Positions 50,601 to 57,782 of a stretch of DNA of 64,000 bases are shown one piece after another; position 1 is the first letter of the stretch, and each line of letters opens with the position of its first letter. The position numbers and the translations under genes are program-made. The stretch comes from Microvirga sp. SRT01 (lineage in GTDB: Bacteria; Pseudomonadota; Alphaproteobacteria; Sphingomonadales; Sphingomonadaceae), in contig JAGSNX010000006.1 in NCBI GenBank assembly GCA_018139225.1, positions 62,001 to 126,000 of the forward strand, in the 5' to 3' direction. The notes below the pieces were generated by a model. It worked only from the letters and a program-made list of their open reading frames with translations, was not told where the DNA came from and did not search any database.

Positions 50601-52617
50601 GCACGCCCGTCCACTTCGACACCGCGACACCGCCATCTGGAGCCGTATCGGAGCCGTCATAGGTCAGCGCCTCGACCGGCGTACCGTCGACGCTCAGCGC
50701 GATCCGTTCGGACGGGGCATGCTTGATGACGACGCGAAGCGCGGGGTCGCGGGGGTTGTGATCGGCGGCCGGAAACAGCCAGTCGGTGCCGGGCGTCTGT
50801 CCGCTGATCCAGTCGCGGTTGCCCGCGGCGGCGGCATCGTCGGCGACGGCGACGGGCAACGCATCGCTGGCGGCGGCGGTGCGGCCGGTCGGCTCCAGCT
50901 GGAAATCGACGCGCTTCAGCGTGCCGCCCACGCCCTCGACGAAGCGCGAGATGGCGGAACCGGCCGCGCGCGTATCGGCGTCGCAGGCCACGGCGCGGTG
51001 CGTCGCGGGCAGGCTGTTCTCGTCCAGTTGCACGACATGGCGGCCCGCGCGCAGGCCTTCGACATGGTACAACCCGTCCTTGTCGGTGACGGTGAAGGTG
51101 CCGTCTTCCATCATCAGACGGATTCCGGGCACGCCCTTGCGCTTTTCGACCGGATCGCCGCACGCACCCTCGGTGACGCGGCCGATCAGCGTCATCGCGT
51201 CGCTGAACAGCAGCGCGCGCAGGCGGACGGAGGCGGCGGCCTCGTTGCTGGTCACGCCGCTGCCGGCGACGCGGGCACGGTTCAGCGCCTCGCCGACCGG
51301 CGCACCGGGGGCGATCGACACGACATAGCGCACGTCGACGCTGCCGCCGACGCCGACGTCGGGGATCGTGAACGACAAGGTGCGGCCGTCGCTGGCGACG
51401 TCGGGCTCCGCCGCGCCGCGGGTCGATCCCCGCTCGTACCGCAGGCCGGTCGGCAGGGTGTCGGTGACCTTCAGCGCACGGGCGGGCGCGTCGCCGCGGT
51501 TCGACAGTTGCAGGCGGTACTGGACGAAATCACCCGGCGACGCGTCGCGGACGGAGGCGGTCTTGGTCAGCAACAGGCTGTTCGATCCCGGCCGGTCGAG
51601 CGGGATATCGGTCAGGAAAGGGTCGGGCGTCTCCAGCACGAAGGGCAGGCCGAACGACGCATCGTTGATGATGTATGCGCCGTTGCTGCCGGTCAGCTTC
51701 GCCAGATCCTCGCGCGGGACGACGGAGGGCGCGGTATAGTCGCCCGGCGGCTGGATTCGGATCGTATAGGTGCCGGGCAGGGTCAGCGGGAACCAGTAAC
51801 GACCCTTGTCGGCGACGTAGACGCGACCGCTGGCGTCGGTCACCTCTTGGCCGCTGACGACGGTGGACGGATAGCGGCTGATGCCGTCGACGCCGAAGAC
51901 GGTGGCGGGGGCACCGTTGGCATCGACCAGGCTGACGATCGCGCCGTCCACCAGCGTGCCGTCGCGCGAATCGAAGACGTAGCCGGCGGGATCGATCAGC
52001 AGCGAGTTGGTCGACGAAAAGCTGAAATTATCCTCGGTATAGCTGAAGCTCAGCCGCTCTCCGCGTTTCAGGATCGCTTCGCACGGCTTCAGCTCGGCTT
52101 GCGTGCCGACCTGCGGAACGCCGCCGGCGAAGACACCGCTGTCGGGGGCGGTTTCCAGTATCGGGATCTCGCCTTTGTAGCTGGGCGTGGAGATGCCGAT
52201 GTTGGCGGTGTCGCGGACGGCGGGATCGCGATTGGCGCCGGGGGCGTCGAGCACGAAGATCATCGGCTGCGACAGGTCAAACGCGGCGAGGGGCGGGGCG
52301 GACGCCAGCATCGCTTCGTCGATCGGGGCGGGGGTGTATTGCGGGGACGGCGTCAGGTCGCAGCGCGCGCCGGTCAGTTCGCGACCGGGAGGGGCAAGGC
52401 GGAAGCTGATGCGTGTCGGGCGCTTGGAGCGCGAAAAGGGCAGGGTGACGGTGTTCGAGCGGACCGTAGCGGTTTCGCCGGTCGCGGCGCGGAACGACAG
52501 CGTCGCCGTATTCTCGACGCGTCCGCCTGTTGCCGTCTGCGCCAATGCCGCCACGCCCGCCGACAACAGGGCGAGGGGGAGCATGATCGGCAGGGCAAGG
52601 CGGTGAAGCGGTCGCAT
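47632..52617 (-). CDS. giant outer-membrane protein: DUF11 and SdrD-B-like domains fused to a large beta-barrel
   Basis: A 1661-residue protein. Signal peptide 1-27; a VENTATLSF beta segment; an SdrD-B-like region (about 215-295); a DUF11 domain (about 347-466, SLLLTKTASVRDASPGDFVQYRLQLSN); a second SdrD-B/carboxypeptidase-regulatory-like domain (about 474-540); Ig-like regions to about 860; then about 790 residues of alternating, aromatic-rich strands that look like an outer-membrane beta-barrel, ending GPYVTMRVKFDQWSLKSVAGRLFGQRP. The barrel end resembles that of a widespread unnamed proteobacterial family. The start has AGGATATC before ATG. It is the largest gene of a run of DUF11 genes and probably anchors or exports the others; that is inference. 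Confidence 0.85.
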   Translation of the reverse strand: MRPLHRLALPIMLPLALLSAGVAALAQTATGGRVENTATLSFRAATGETATVRSNTVTLPFSRSKRPTRISFRLAPPGRELTGARCDLTPSPQYTPAPIDEAMLASAPPLAAFDLSQPMIFVLDAPGANRDPAVRDTANIGISTPSYKGEIPILETAPDSGVFAGGVPQVGTQAELKPCEAILKRGERLSFSYTEDNFSFSSTNSLLIDPAGYVFDSRDGTLVDGAIVSLVDANGAPATVFGVDGISRYPSTVVSGQEVTDASGRVYVADKGRYWFPLTLPGTYTIRIQPPGDYTAPSVVPREDLAKLTGSNGAYIINDASFGLPFVLETPDPFLTDIPLDRPGSNSLLLTKTASVRDASPGDFVQYRLQLSNRGDAPARALKVTDTLPTGLRYERGSTRGAAEPDVASDGRTLSFTIPDVGVGGSVDVRYVVSIAPGAPVGEALNRARVAGSGVTSNEAAASVRLRALLFSDAMTLIGRVTEGACGDPVEKRKGVPGIRLMMEDGTFTVTDKDGLYHVEGLRAGRHVVQLDENSLPATHRAVACDADTRAAGSAISRFVEGVGGTLKRVDFQLEPTGRTAAASDALPVAVADDAAAAGNRDWISGQTPGTDWLFPAADHNPRDPALRVVIKHAPSERIALSVDGTPVEALTYDGSDTAPDGGVAVSKWTGVPLHAGNNLLTARVLDAGGKTVTTLERTVHYAGAGVRATFDAAKSRLVADGLTRPLIAVRVVDKDNRPVRAGTPVPFRLNQPYRAAVEAALEQRRQLAGREKTETLVNVVGDDGYAFIALEPTTQAGAVHATVLLTEDKTVRSSDIRAWLSGAAKQWSVVGFGAGTIGYDTLKSRSTALPRSERNKLVTDGQLAVYAKGRIKGQWLLTMAYDSDRAYDPQRGLLGVIDPDRYYTVYGDGSVQGYDAPTRRKLYLRLERRELYALFGDFETGFTDTQLTRYSRTLNGVKAAYEGRTIRATGFAAKTDTLYARDEIQGNGLSGPYRLSTRRIVPNSDKLRIETRDRFRSELILDVRQLTRHIDYDIDTAAGTVRFRNPILSRDGNQNPVFIVADYEVEGGRTSKLAAAARVAARVGRVEIGTSMIRDETIAKSTVIGADLKAKLGVTELRAELAAGGRGGIGAGTAYLVEADTHTGGIDVLAYARQQDAMFGVGQQNLVEAGTRKLGVDGRLKLSDRLSVTGTAWYQTQLVGPGERIAADARVEYRRNTGTLYAGTQIASDRGLDGRDRDSRLLTLGGTQALFGDKLTLGAETQIAPGGDKASTDFPERTRVTAGYRITPGIRLIGGYEIASGRDFVAHTAQAGFDLTPWSGAKLSSTLNQQAAGENGSRTFAQYGLSQSVPIGTRWTIDATIDAANTVKGNISPLAAVNAFQPAASGGFLSQTQTNGDYAALTLGTTYRGPRWSWNGRAEYRDADTEQRLGFTSNLLRALGEGQTLASSVRAYRVRDEAGRIAATASADIALALRPLDSRWSVLERLELRHERADSGFSAANALGVPAYGGGDQITDRIVNNLALNYRTGPEGLSHGTEATLYYGAKYVRGRFADDVYDGFIDVAGFELRHDVAKRFDIGVQGSVSHAWDRGVWSWSGGPSVGVTPGGNVWVSAGYNIGGYRDRDFSADRYTRKGPYVTMRVKFDQWSLKSVAGRLFGQRP

Positions 52618-52633
52618 GATATCCTGAAAAGTG

Positions 52634-52677
52634 CCGGCACGCGCGAAACGAGGGGACAGACGGTCCGCGCGTGCCGG
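52634..52677 (-). repeat. perfect 12-base inverted repeat within the DUF11 operon
   Basis: Arms CCGGCACGCGCG (52634-52645) and CGCGCGTGCCGG (52666-52677) around a 20-base loop, followed on the gene-distal side by a second hairpin CCCGAGG/CCTCGGG (52680-52701). No T-run follows. It fills most of the 97-base gap between the 370-residue gene and the giant gene and could attenuate transcription or protect the upstream message. Confidence 0.75.
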
Positions 52678-52714
52678 AGCCCGAGGGGGAGGGGCCTCGG
52701 GGAGGGGGAGGGGC

Positions 52715-53827
52715 TTAGTTGATCGTCACATTGAAGGCGGCGCTGACGGCGGCGCCGCCGTTCACGGTCGGGATGATCGCCGTGACCGTCTTGGTCTGCG
52801 TGTCGAAGCTGCCCTTGTACGTCGTGCCGTCGGTATCGTCGGTGGCGTCGTCGTCCTGCGCCTCGCCGCCGAGCAACACGCAGCTACCGCCCGGCAGGCC
52901 GATCTTCAGCGATCCGGGGACATAGGTGGTGTTGGTCGGGATGACGTCGGTCAGCGTCACCGCATTGGCGCCGGTGCCGAGCGTCGCGTTGCGGACGGCG
53001 AGGCAGTATTCGACGACGGCACCCGGGAGTGCCTTCGGGTTCAGCGTGCTGACGCCGTCGCTGACCACGAACGACGATTTGGTGACGCTCAGCGCGACGT
53101 CGTGAATACCGACGACATAGGCCAGATAGGCACGCGCCTGCCCGTCGCGCAGCAGATCGGCACCGACGCCGTCGGTGTCGGCGTCGGCGAAGACGACGTC
53201 GACATCGTCCTTGCTGTTGAGCAGCGTTGCGGTGAGCGCGGCCCCCTTGGTGCCGGCCTGCCCACCCGCCGCGACAGTCGCGTGCAGGTTGACGATGGCG
53301 AGCTGCGCGGAGCTGGCCGGCACGTCGCCGACCAGGAACACCGTCACCGCGCCGTCGGGAGCCAGTTCGTCGATGAAGGTCGCAGTGTCGACGCCCGGAT
53401 CATACTGGTTGTTGCCGTTCGAATCGACGTACGCCTTCAGGTTCTGCATGTCGAAATTGTCGGTGCCGAGACCAAGGCCGAGCGACAGGTTCTGGTCGCC
53501 GTCCAGCAGGATGTCCTGAATGGCGTTGGTCTTGTTGGTGACGCGGTACGTCGTCACCGCGCCGACCTGACCCTGGTTCACCTGCGTGTCCGCCGATTGC
53601 AGCGCGACGACGGTCAGGTTGACCTTGCGATCGACCACGAACGTCGCGGCGTTGGACGCGGTCGTCTGCGACTGGCCGTTGACCGAATAGGTCGCATTGG
53701 CGGTGTTGGTGACCAACACGCCGGCGGCGGTGCCGTTGGGGGTGGTCTGCGCTCCTGCCTGCGACGCCGCGATGCCGGAAACGGCCGCGGTGCCGGTCAG
53801 CAGCAGGCGCATGGTACGCGTGAACAT
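52715..53827 (-). CDS. secreted DUF11-type beta-rich protein
   Basis: A 370-residue secreted protein: signal peptide (MFTRTMRLLLTGTAAVSGIAASQAGAQ), a VTNTANATYSVNGQ segment like that of the 331-residue protein, a Ca-binding-like acidic stretch (VDSNGNNQYDPGVDTATF and ADADTDGVGAD), and a C-terminal DUF11-like region (STLNPKALPGAVVEYCLAVRN). Only two cysteines. The ATG at 53827 has a strong AGGAGG site; an in-frame ATG at 53878 would translate a GGT-repeat-derived Thr run and is less likely. It is a likely structural subunit. Confidence 0.82.
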   Translation of the reverse strand: MFTRTMRLLLTGTAAVSGIAASQAGAQTTPNGTAAGVLVTNTANATYSVNGQSQTTASNAATFVVDRKVNLTVVALQSADTQVNQGQVGAVTTYRVTNKTNAIQDILLDGDQNLSLGLGLGTDNFDMQNLKAYVDSNGNNQYDPGVDTATFIDELAPDGAVTVFLVGDVPASSAQLAIVNLHATVAAGGQAGTKGAALTATLLNSKDDVDVVFADADTDGVGADLLRDGQARAYLAYVVGIHDVALSVTKSSFVVSDGVSTLNPKALPGAVVEYCLAVRNATLGTGANAVTLTDVIPTNTTYVPGSLKIGLPGGSCVLLGGEAQDDDATDDTDGTTYKGSFDTQTKTVTAIIPTVNGGAAVSAAFNVTIN

Positions 53828-53848
53828 GGTGCCTCCTGTCGTTCGGAT

Positions 53849-53866
53849 GGTGGTGGTGGTGGTGGT
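53849..53866. repeat. (GGT)6 trinucleotide microsatellite
   Basis: Six uninterrupted GGT units on the plus strand (ACC on the coding strand), in the short gap upstream of the 370-residue secreted protein gene. If the upstream in-frame ATG at 53878 were used it would encode a Thr run. A change in unit number would alter leader length without a frameshift. Confidence 0.85.
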
Positions 53867-53874
53867 GGGACGGG

Positions 53875-54348
53875 TCATCGGACGATCGCCTGGAAGGCGA
53901 GTTCGCCGCCGGTGCCCGCGGTCACCGGCGAATTCAGGCGCCACCGGACGTGCGTGACGTCGTCGGCGGTGGCAGGACGCGTGCCGCCCGCGACGGCGGG
54001 CACGCGCAAGGTGGACAGCGGTCCAAAGGTGCGGCCGTCGACCGACACTTCCGGCGCGGCGCCGGCCCCGCGCGGACCGCGATAGGCAAGGCCGTTCGGC
54101 ACCGGATTGGCGAGCACCAGCCCGGCGATCGGCGCGGTGCCGCGGTTGCGATAGGCGAGCTGCACGACGACGCGGTCGCCGGGTCCTACATGGTTCGGCG
54201 CGGCGAGTTTCATCGTGACGCTGCCGTCCGCCGCCGGCACCCGCGTCTCCGCGAGCATCGTCGTCGTCAGGGCGAGCGGGGAAGCGGCAGCGGCAGCGGG
54301 TTGGGGACTCGCTGCCGCCGCGACCGCGGCGAACAGGAACGGGATCAT
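53875..54348 (-). CDS. secreted DUF11-type single-domain protein
   Basis: A 157-residue protein with a signal peptide (MIPFLFAAVAAAASPQPAAAAA) and one DUF11 domain (VPAADGSVTMKLAAPNHVGPGDRVVVQLAYRNRGTAPIAGLVLANPVPNGLAYRG). No cysteine in the mature part. The ATG at 54348 has AAGGA seven bases upstream; a GTG at 54363 overlapping the previous stop is an alternative. It sits between two larger DUF11 proteins in the same operon. Confidence 0.8.
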   Translation of the reverse strand: MIPFLFAAVAAAASPQPAAAAASPLALTTTMLAETRVPAADGSVTMKLAAPNHVGPGDRVVVQLAYRNRGTAPIAGLVLANPVPNGLAYRGPRGAGAAPEVSVDGRTFGPLSTLRVPAVAGGTRPATADDVTHVRWRLNSPVTAGTGGELAFQAIVR

Positions 54349-54359
54349 CGCAATTTCCT

Positions 54360-55355
54360 TCACTGGAGACGGACCTTGAACTGGACGGTGTGGGTGGTGG
54401 CGGGGCCGCCCGGCCGGTCGGGCAGGCGGATGGACACGGACTGGCCGTCGAAGCCGCCGGCATCGCCGTCGGCGGCGTCGCTGATCCTGGCGTCGTCGAG
54501 GGTCAGCGTGCCGGGCAGGTAGACCGCGTCGGAGGGGACAGGGTCGTCGATGATCGCCGCGGAGAGGGCGGCATCGGTGGGGATCCGGGCCACCAGCGTG
54601 TAGGTGACGACGGCGCCGCTGCCGGCGGTTGCCCCTGCTGTCAGCGGGGTGCCGTCCGCGGCGGCGACCGACTGCGACTTGACCAGCGTCGGGGTGGTGG
54701 AGGCGGTGGCGACGAACGGGATCGCCGCACTCGCGATCGCGCCGGTATCGCCGACGATCGCATCGCTGCCATCGTCGCCAAGACCCGGCAATTCCTGCCT
54801 GGGGTCGCCGTGACCGGTGGTCGCCTCCGCCGTCACCGTCAGGCTGCCGTCGGCCGGGGTGGTGCCGGCGGTCGGAGCGAGCACCGCGACGAGCGGCAGC
54901 GTCTCCCCGGGCGCGAGGACCGGCGTCGCCCCGGTCAGGACGATGTCCTGCTCCGGCTCGAACCGGCCATCGCCGTTGGTGTCGATCGCGACGGTCTGCA
55001 CCGTCGTCGTCGGCGTGGAGGTGCCGGCGGTGACGGTGAAGCTTTCCTGACCAGAACCCTGATTAGTCAGTTGCACGGGCACCGACACGGGCGTCGTGTC
55101 GATCGTGACCATGCCGCCGTCATGAGACAGCCCGATGTCCAGGCGTTCCGCGACGACGATCGTGACGGTGTTGGAGGGCATGGACTGCGACTTGCCGTCC
55201 ACGTCGTAGCGAAGCTGCGCGGTATTGGTGATCGCGGTGCCGGCGCGGGTGTCCGCCGTCGCGGGCGAAGCGGGGACGCACGCAGCGGCAGTAGCAAGGG
55301 CGGCTGCGGGAAGCCCCCCCATCCACAGTCGCAACGTTGTACCCGAACACGTCAA
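54360..55355 (-). CDS. secreted DUF11-type protein, first gene of the operon
   Basis: A 331-residue secreted protein. The start is a TTG at 55355 with GGGAG seven bases upstream; the leader runs LRLWMGGLPAAALATAAACVPASPATA. The mature protein begins with AGTAITNTAQLRYDVDGKSQSMPSNTVTIVV, close to the N-terminal segment of the 370-residue protein, and contains a Ca-binding-like DTNGDGRFEPEQD and a C-terminal DUF11 region. A sigma-70-like promoter lies 43 bases upstream. Confidence 0.8.
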   Translation of the reverse strand: MTCSGTTLRLWMGGLPAAALATAAACVPASPATADTRAGTAITNTAQLRYDVDGKSQSMPSNTVTIVVAERLDIGLSHDGGMVTIDTTPVSVPVQLTNQGSGQESFTVTAGTSTPTTTVQTVAIDTNGDGRFEPEQDIVLTGATPVLAPGETLPLVAVLAPTAGTTPADGSLTVTAEATTGHGDPRQELPGLGDDGSDAIVGDTGAIASAAIPFVATASTTPTLVKSQSVAAADGTPLTAGATAGSGAVVTYTLVARIPTDAALSAAIIDDPVPSDAVYLPGTLTLDDARISDAADGDAGGFDGQSVSIRLPDRPGGPATTHTVQFKVRLQ

Positions 55356-55397
55356 ATTTCGCTCCCAGCGCTTTTTCGCGGGAACAAAATCGCTCGA

Positions 55398-55426
55398 TTT
55401 ATATTAAGCAGAATCTACCAAGTCAC
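55398..55426 (-). promoter_or_regulatory. sigma-70-type promoter for the DUF11 operon
   Basis: On the minus strand: GTGACT, a 17-base spacer, then TATAAA. The predicted start is near 55391, giving a leader of about 36 bases before the TTG. Four of six and five of six bases match the consensus. Confidence 0.6.
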
Positions 55427-55651
55427 ATTGGCGATCAACAGCTTCGCCATTCGCTTCCATAAGCAAAAGCGGACGTGGTTAACATCGTCGTAACCATGGA
55501 ACTCACCGGAATACTGCGCCCCAACTCGGCTTTCGCAGGTGAAATGGCTCCTGAACTGACTGCAATTGCGCCATGTTACCGATCCGGATGTATTCCGGTT
55601 GGAATTTTGCTGTCGATGCAACCGCTTCTCAACGCGACCGTTGATCGATCA

Positions 55652-55679
55652 CACCACGCATGTTCGTTTATGCGTGGTG
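55652..55679 (-). terminator. hairpin downstream of the DUF1810 gene
   Basis: A perfect 10-base stem CACCACGCAT/ATGCGTGGTG with an eight-base loop, just after the stop of the DUF1810 gene. There is no T-run, so intrinsic termination would be weak; it may mark the 3' end of the message. Confidence 0.45.
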
Positions 55680-55689
55680 ACCATATTCC

Positions 55690-56103
55690 TCATTTCAGCA
55701 GGTCCAGCGTCGCCCTGTCGCGCTCGCCGCTATAAAACCGGTCCAGCCCGGCCGTGAACACGGCTTTCTGCGAATCGGCAGCGACCGCTTCGAACAGCGT
55801 GAGCGAGGACCGCAGCTTCATCGCGTCGATCGATCCGAAGATCGTCTCCGCCGACCCCGATGCCGTGATCGCCGCTCGCGTCGCTTCGATCAGCCGCGAT
55901 CCGAGCAGCGGGTCCGCCAGATAGGCGCGGGCCTCGTCGGCCGAAGCGATCGCGTAATGCCGCGCGGTTTCGCTGCGCCCCAGACCGGCGATCTGCGGAA
56001 AGATCCACCACATCCAGTGGCTGCATTTCCGTCCTGCAGTGACCTCGGCGATCGCGGTCGGCCAGCTCCGGGCCTGTGCATCGATGAAGCGGGACAGGTC
56101 CAC
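55690..56103 (-). CDS. DUF1810-family protein
   Basis: A 137-residue soluble protein with the DUF1810 signature DLSRFIDAQ...KCSHWMWWIFPQIAGLGRSETARHYAI and the later YLADPLLGSRLIEAT. The start is set at a GTG (56103) with GGGAG seven bases upstream; a TTG eleven codons earlier is less likely. The function of the family is unknown. Confidence 0.85.
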   Translation of the reverse strand: MDLSRFIDAQARSWPTAIAEVTAGRKCSHWMWWIFPQIAGLGRSETARHYAIASADEARAYLADPLLGSRLIEATRAAITASGSAETIFGSIDAMKLRSSLTLFEAVAADSQKAVFTAGLDRFYSGERDRATLDLLK

Positions 56104-56198
56104 GGCACGGCTCCCATCGTTCTGTGCCGACTGCAACCGCCGTCCGTGCGGCGCGTTCCCACCGCCAAGACCATAATCGCAGGGAGGAACAGCTGCGC

Positions 56199-56720
56199 AT
56201 GTCGCGTCACACGATCATCGCCACGGCGATCCTCCCCGTCGCGTTGTCGATCGCCGGGTGTGGCAAGGGCCAGCCGGACGGCAATACCCTCGCTCCCAGC
56301 GGCTTCGTGCCACCCGCGACCCAGGCGCCCGCGCCGATCGCCGGGCAGGCGCAGACGACACCGCTGTCCAATTATGTCGGGCATCTGCCGAACGACGCGG
56401 TCGACGGCGTGACCTTCTTCGACCGCAGCGAGGTCGCGAATGTGCTGATCGAACTGGTGCCGGACGAACGCCCGCGGCACCTGATCGCCGGGCGGGAGGC
56501 GACGACGACGCCGATCTTCCGCCGCGGCGCGCTGGTGGCGGCGCATGGGTGCGAGCAGAACAATTGCGGCGACCGGAACTGGACCGTGATGATCGCCGCG
56601 GACGCCAACGCCGACAAGGCGGTCGTGTGCTACCACGACGCGGCGTCGATGGGCGACGCCAGCCGCTGGACCACCCGCGCCCGCGCCGAACGCCGGCCCG
56701 GCGACTGCCCCTCCGCCTGA
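56199..56720 (+). CDS. lipoprotein of unknown function
   Basis: A 173-residue protein with a lipoprotein signal (HTIIATAILPVALSIAGCGKG, Cys about residue 21) and a soluble domain with four further cysteines (HGCEQNNCGDRNW; VVCYHDAA; GDCPSA). The middle has YVGHLPNDAVDGVTFFDRSEVANVLIEL. An AGGGAGGAAC ribosome site precedes the ATG. I do not recognise the domain; the HGCEQNNC segment recalls Ivy-type lysozyme inhibitors, which is only a guess. Confidence 0.7.
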   Translation: MSRHTIIATAILPVALSIAGCGKGQPDGNTLAPSGFVPPATQAPAPIAGQAQTTPLSNYVGHLPNDAVDGVTFFDRSEVANVLIELVPDERPRHLIAGREATTTPIFRRGALVAAHGCEQNNCGDRNWTVMIAADANADKAVVCYHDAASMGDASRWTTRARAERRPGDCPSA

Positions 56721-56730
56721 AGGATACGAC

Positions 56731-57360
56731 ATGCTGGAACACGTGCCGCATTGGCTGGGAAGTGCGCTGAAGGGCTTGCGCGCGGGCACCGACAAGCTGG
56801 CGGTCGCGCAGGAGGGGTTGGGGGCGTTCGAGGCGTTGACGCTGTCCAGCCCGGCCTTCGCCGATGGCGGGCGCCTGCCGGACCGGTTCACCGCGGATGG
56901 TGCGGGCGTGTCGCCGCCTTTGATGTGGCGCGATCCACCGCCGGGCACGGCCCGGCTCGCGCTGCTGGTCGAGGATGCGGATTCGCCGACGCCGCAGCCC
57001 TTGGTGCATGCGGTGGTCTGGGACCTCGCACCGGAGGCGGGGCATTTGGCGGAGGGGGCGATCGTCGCCGACGGGAAGGGCGACACGGCGGGCCGCGATG
57101 TCGGCCGCAATTCCTATTACCGGGAGGGCTGGTTGCCGCCCGATCCGCCGACCGGCCACGGCGAGCATCGCTATGCGTTTCAGCTTTTCGCGTTGGCGGA
57201 GGGGGCGGGCGATCCGGGCGATACGCCGGGTCGGACGGCCCTGCTGGCGGCGATGGCCGGGAAGGTGTTGGCGGCGGGGATCCTGATCGGGACCTATTCG
57301 CGGATGGAGGAGGCTCCGGTCGGCCCGGTAGGCGCTGGGGCGGGGGCGGCGGCGGCCTGA
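56731..57360 (+). CDS. YbhB/YbcL-type PEBP-like protein
   Basis: A 209-residue protein with the phosphatidylethanolamine-binding-protein fold: FTADGAGVSPPLMWRDPPPGTARLALLVEDADSP, LVHAVVWDLAP, RNSYYREGWLPPDPPTGHGEHRYAFQLFAL. The DPD/GxHR-type motifs (DADSP and GEHRY) are present. No signal peptide. An additional N-terminal stretch of about 35 residues precedes the usual start of the family. The ligand is unknown. It follows the lipoprotein gene by ten bases. Confidence 0.88.
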   Translation: MLEHVPHWLGSALKGLRAGTDKLAVAQEGLGAFEALTLSSPAFADGGRLPDRFTADGAGVSPPLMWRDPPPGTARLALLVEDADSPTPQPLVHAVVWDLAPEAGHLAEGAIVADGKGDTAGRDVGRNSYYREGWLPPDPPTGHGEHRYAFQLFALAEGAGDPGDTPGRTALLAAMAGKVLAAGILIGTYSRMEEAPVGPVGAGAGAAAA

Positions 57361-57385
57361 TCGGCACACCGCCCGCGGTTCAGCT

Positions 57386-57472
57386 TCAGATCAGCGTGGC
57401 GTGCGCCGATCCCATCATCAGCATCACGGTCGAAGCGAAGCCGATCAGGCCGATGAGGATGCTCTGTTTCAT
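57386..57472 (-). CDS. tiny membrane peptide (28 residues)
   Basis: ATG at 57472, GGAG eight bases upstream; the peptide MKQSILIGLIGFASTVMLMM continues for eight residues and ends HATLI. It is a single hydrophobic helix. It lies 23 bases downstream of the 36-residue peptide gene and on the same strand. No function is recognisable. Confidence 0.45.
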   Translation of the reverse strand: MKQSILIGLIGFASTVMLMMGSAHATLI

Positions 57473-57495
57473 GTCCGTTGCTCCGGGTGGATCGT

Positions 57496-57606
57496 TCAGG
57501 CGATCGGAACGATGGGAACGGCGGCGCTGACGGCGATTGCGGCGAAGCTCAGGGCAGCGACGAAGCAGACGGCGAAGCGCTGGGCGGACTGAAAATACTG
57601 GGTCAT
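57496..57606 (-). CDS. tiny membrane peptide (36 residues)
   Basis: ATG at 57606 with a strong AAGGAG seven bases upstream. The peptide begins MTQYFQSAQRFAVCFVAALS and ends in a hydrophobic Ala/Val/Pro-rich segment (VPIVPIA). It is one membrane helix or an uncleaved leader. Similar small proteins seem to occur in other sphingomonads, from memory rather than from a search. Confidence 0.55.
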   Translation of the reverse strand: MTQYFQSAQRFAVCFVAALSFAAIAVSAAVPIVPIA

Positions 57607-57782
57607 GGTCGTTCTCCTTTTGGCGGAACCGACCGTTCGGCTCCGATGTCAGCAGCTTTGCAGACACCGTGCCAATTTTCTAAGCCATTGATAACTATGA
57701 CTTCTGTTCGCCCTGACCAAAGCGTCTGGCGTTCTTCGCCATTTCGCATGGGGTTCAGCGCCAGCTAATGGCGCGGCCTGCG

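Larger units (their letters stand above)
55356..55689. other. intergenic region upstream of the DUF11 operon
   Basis: A 334-base gene-free stretch, visibly AT-richer than its surroundings. It contains the promoter at 55398-55426 and a perfect hairpin at 55652-55679. Short reading frames exist on both strands but none has a convincing ribosome site. Confidence 0.6.

Noticed and set aside
47680-52722. A 1680-codon open frame on the plus strand opposite the giant DUF11/barrel gene
   Set aside because: Its translation is Arg/Ala/Gly/Asp-rich and without domains, and it is the mirror of a well-supported gene; long antisense frames are common in GC-rich DNA.
53828-53878. A Thr-rich N-terminal extension of the 370-residue secreted protein
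   Set aside because: The in-frame ATG at 53878 would bury the signal peptide, whereas the ATG at 53827 has a strong AGGAGG site.
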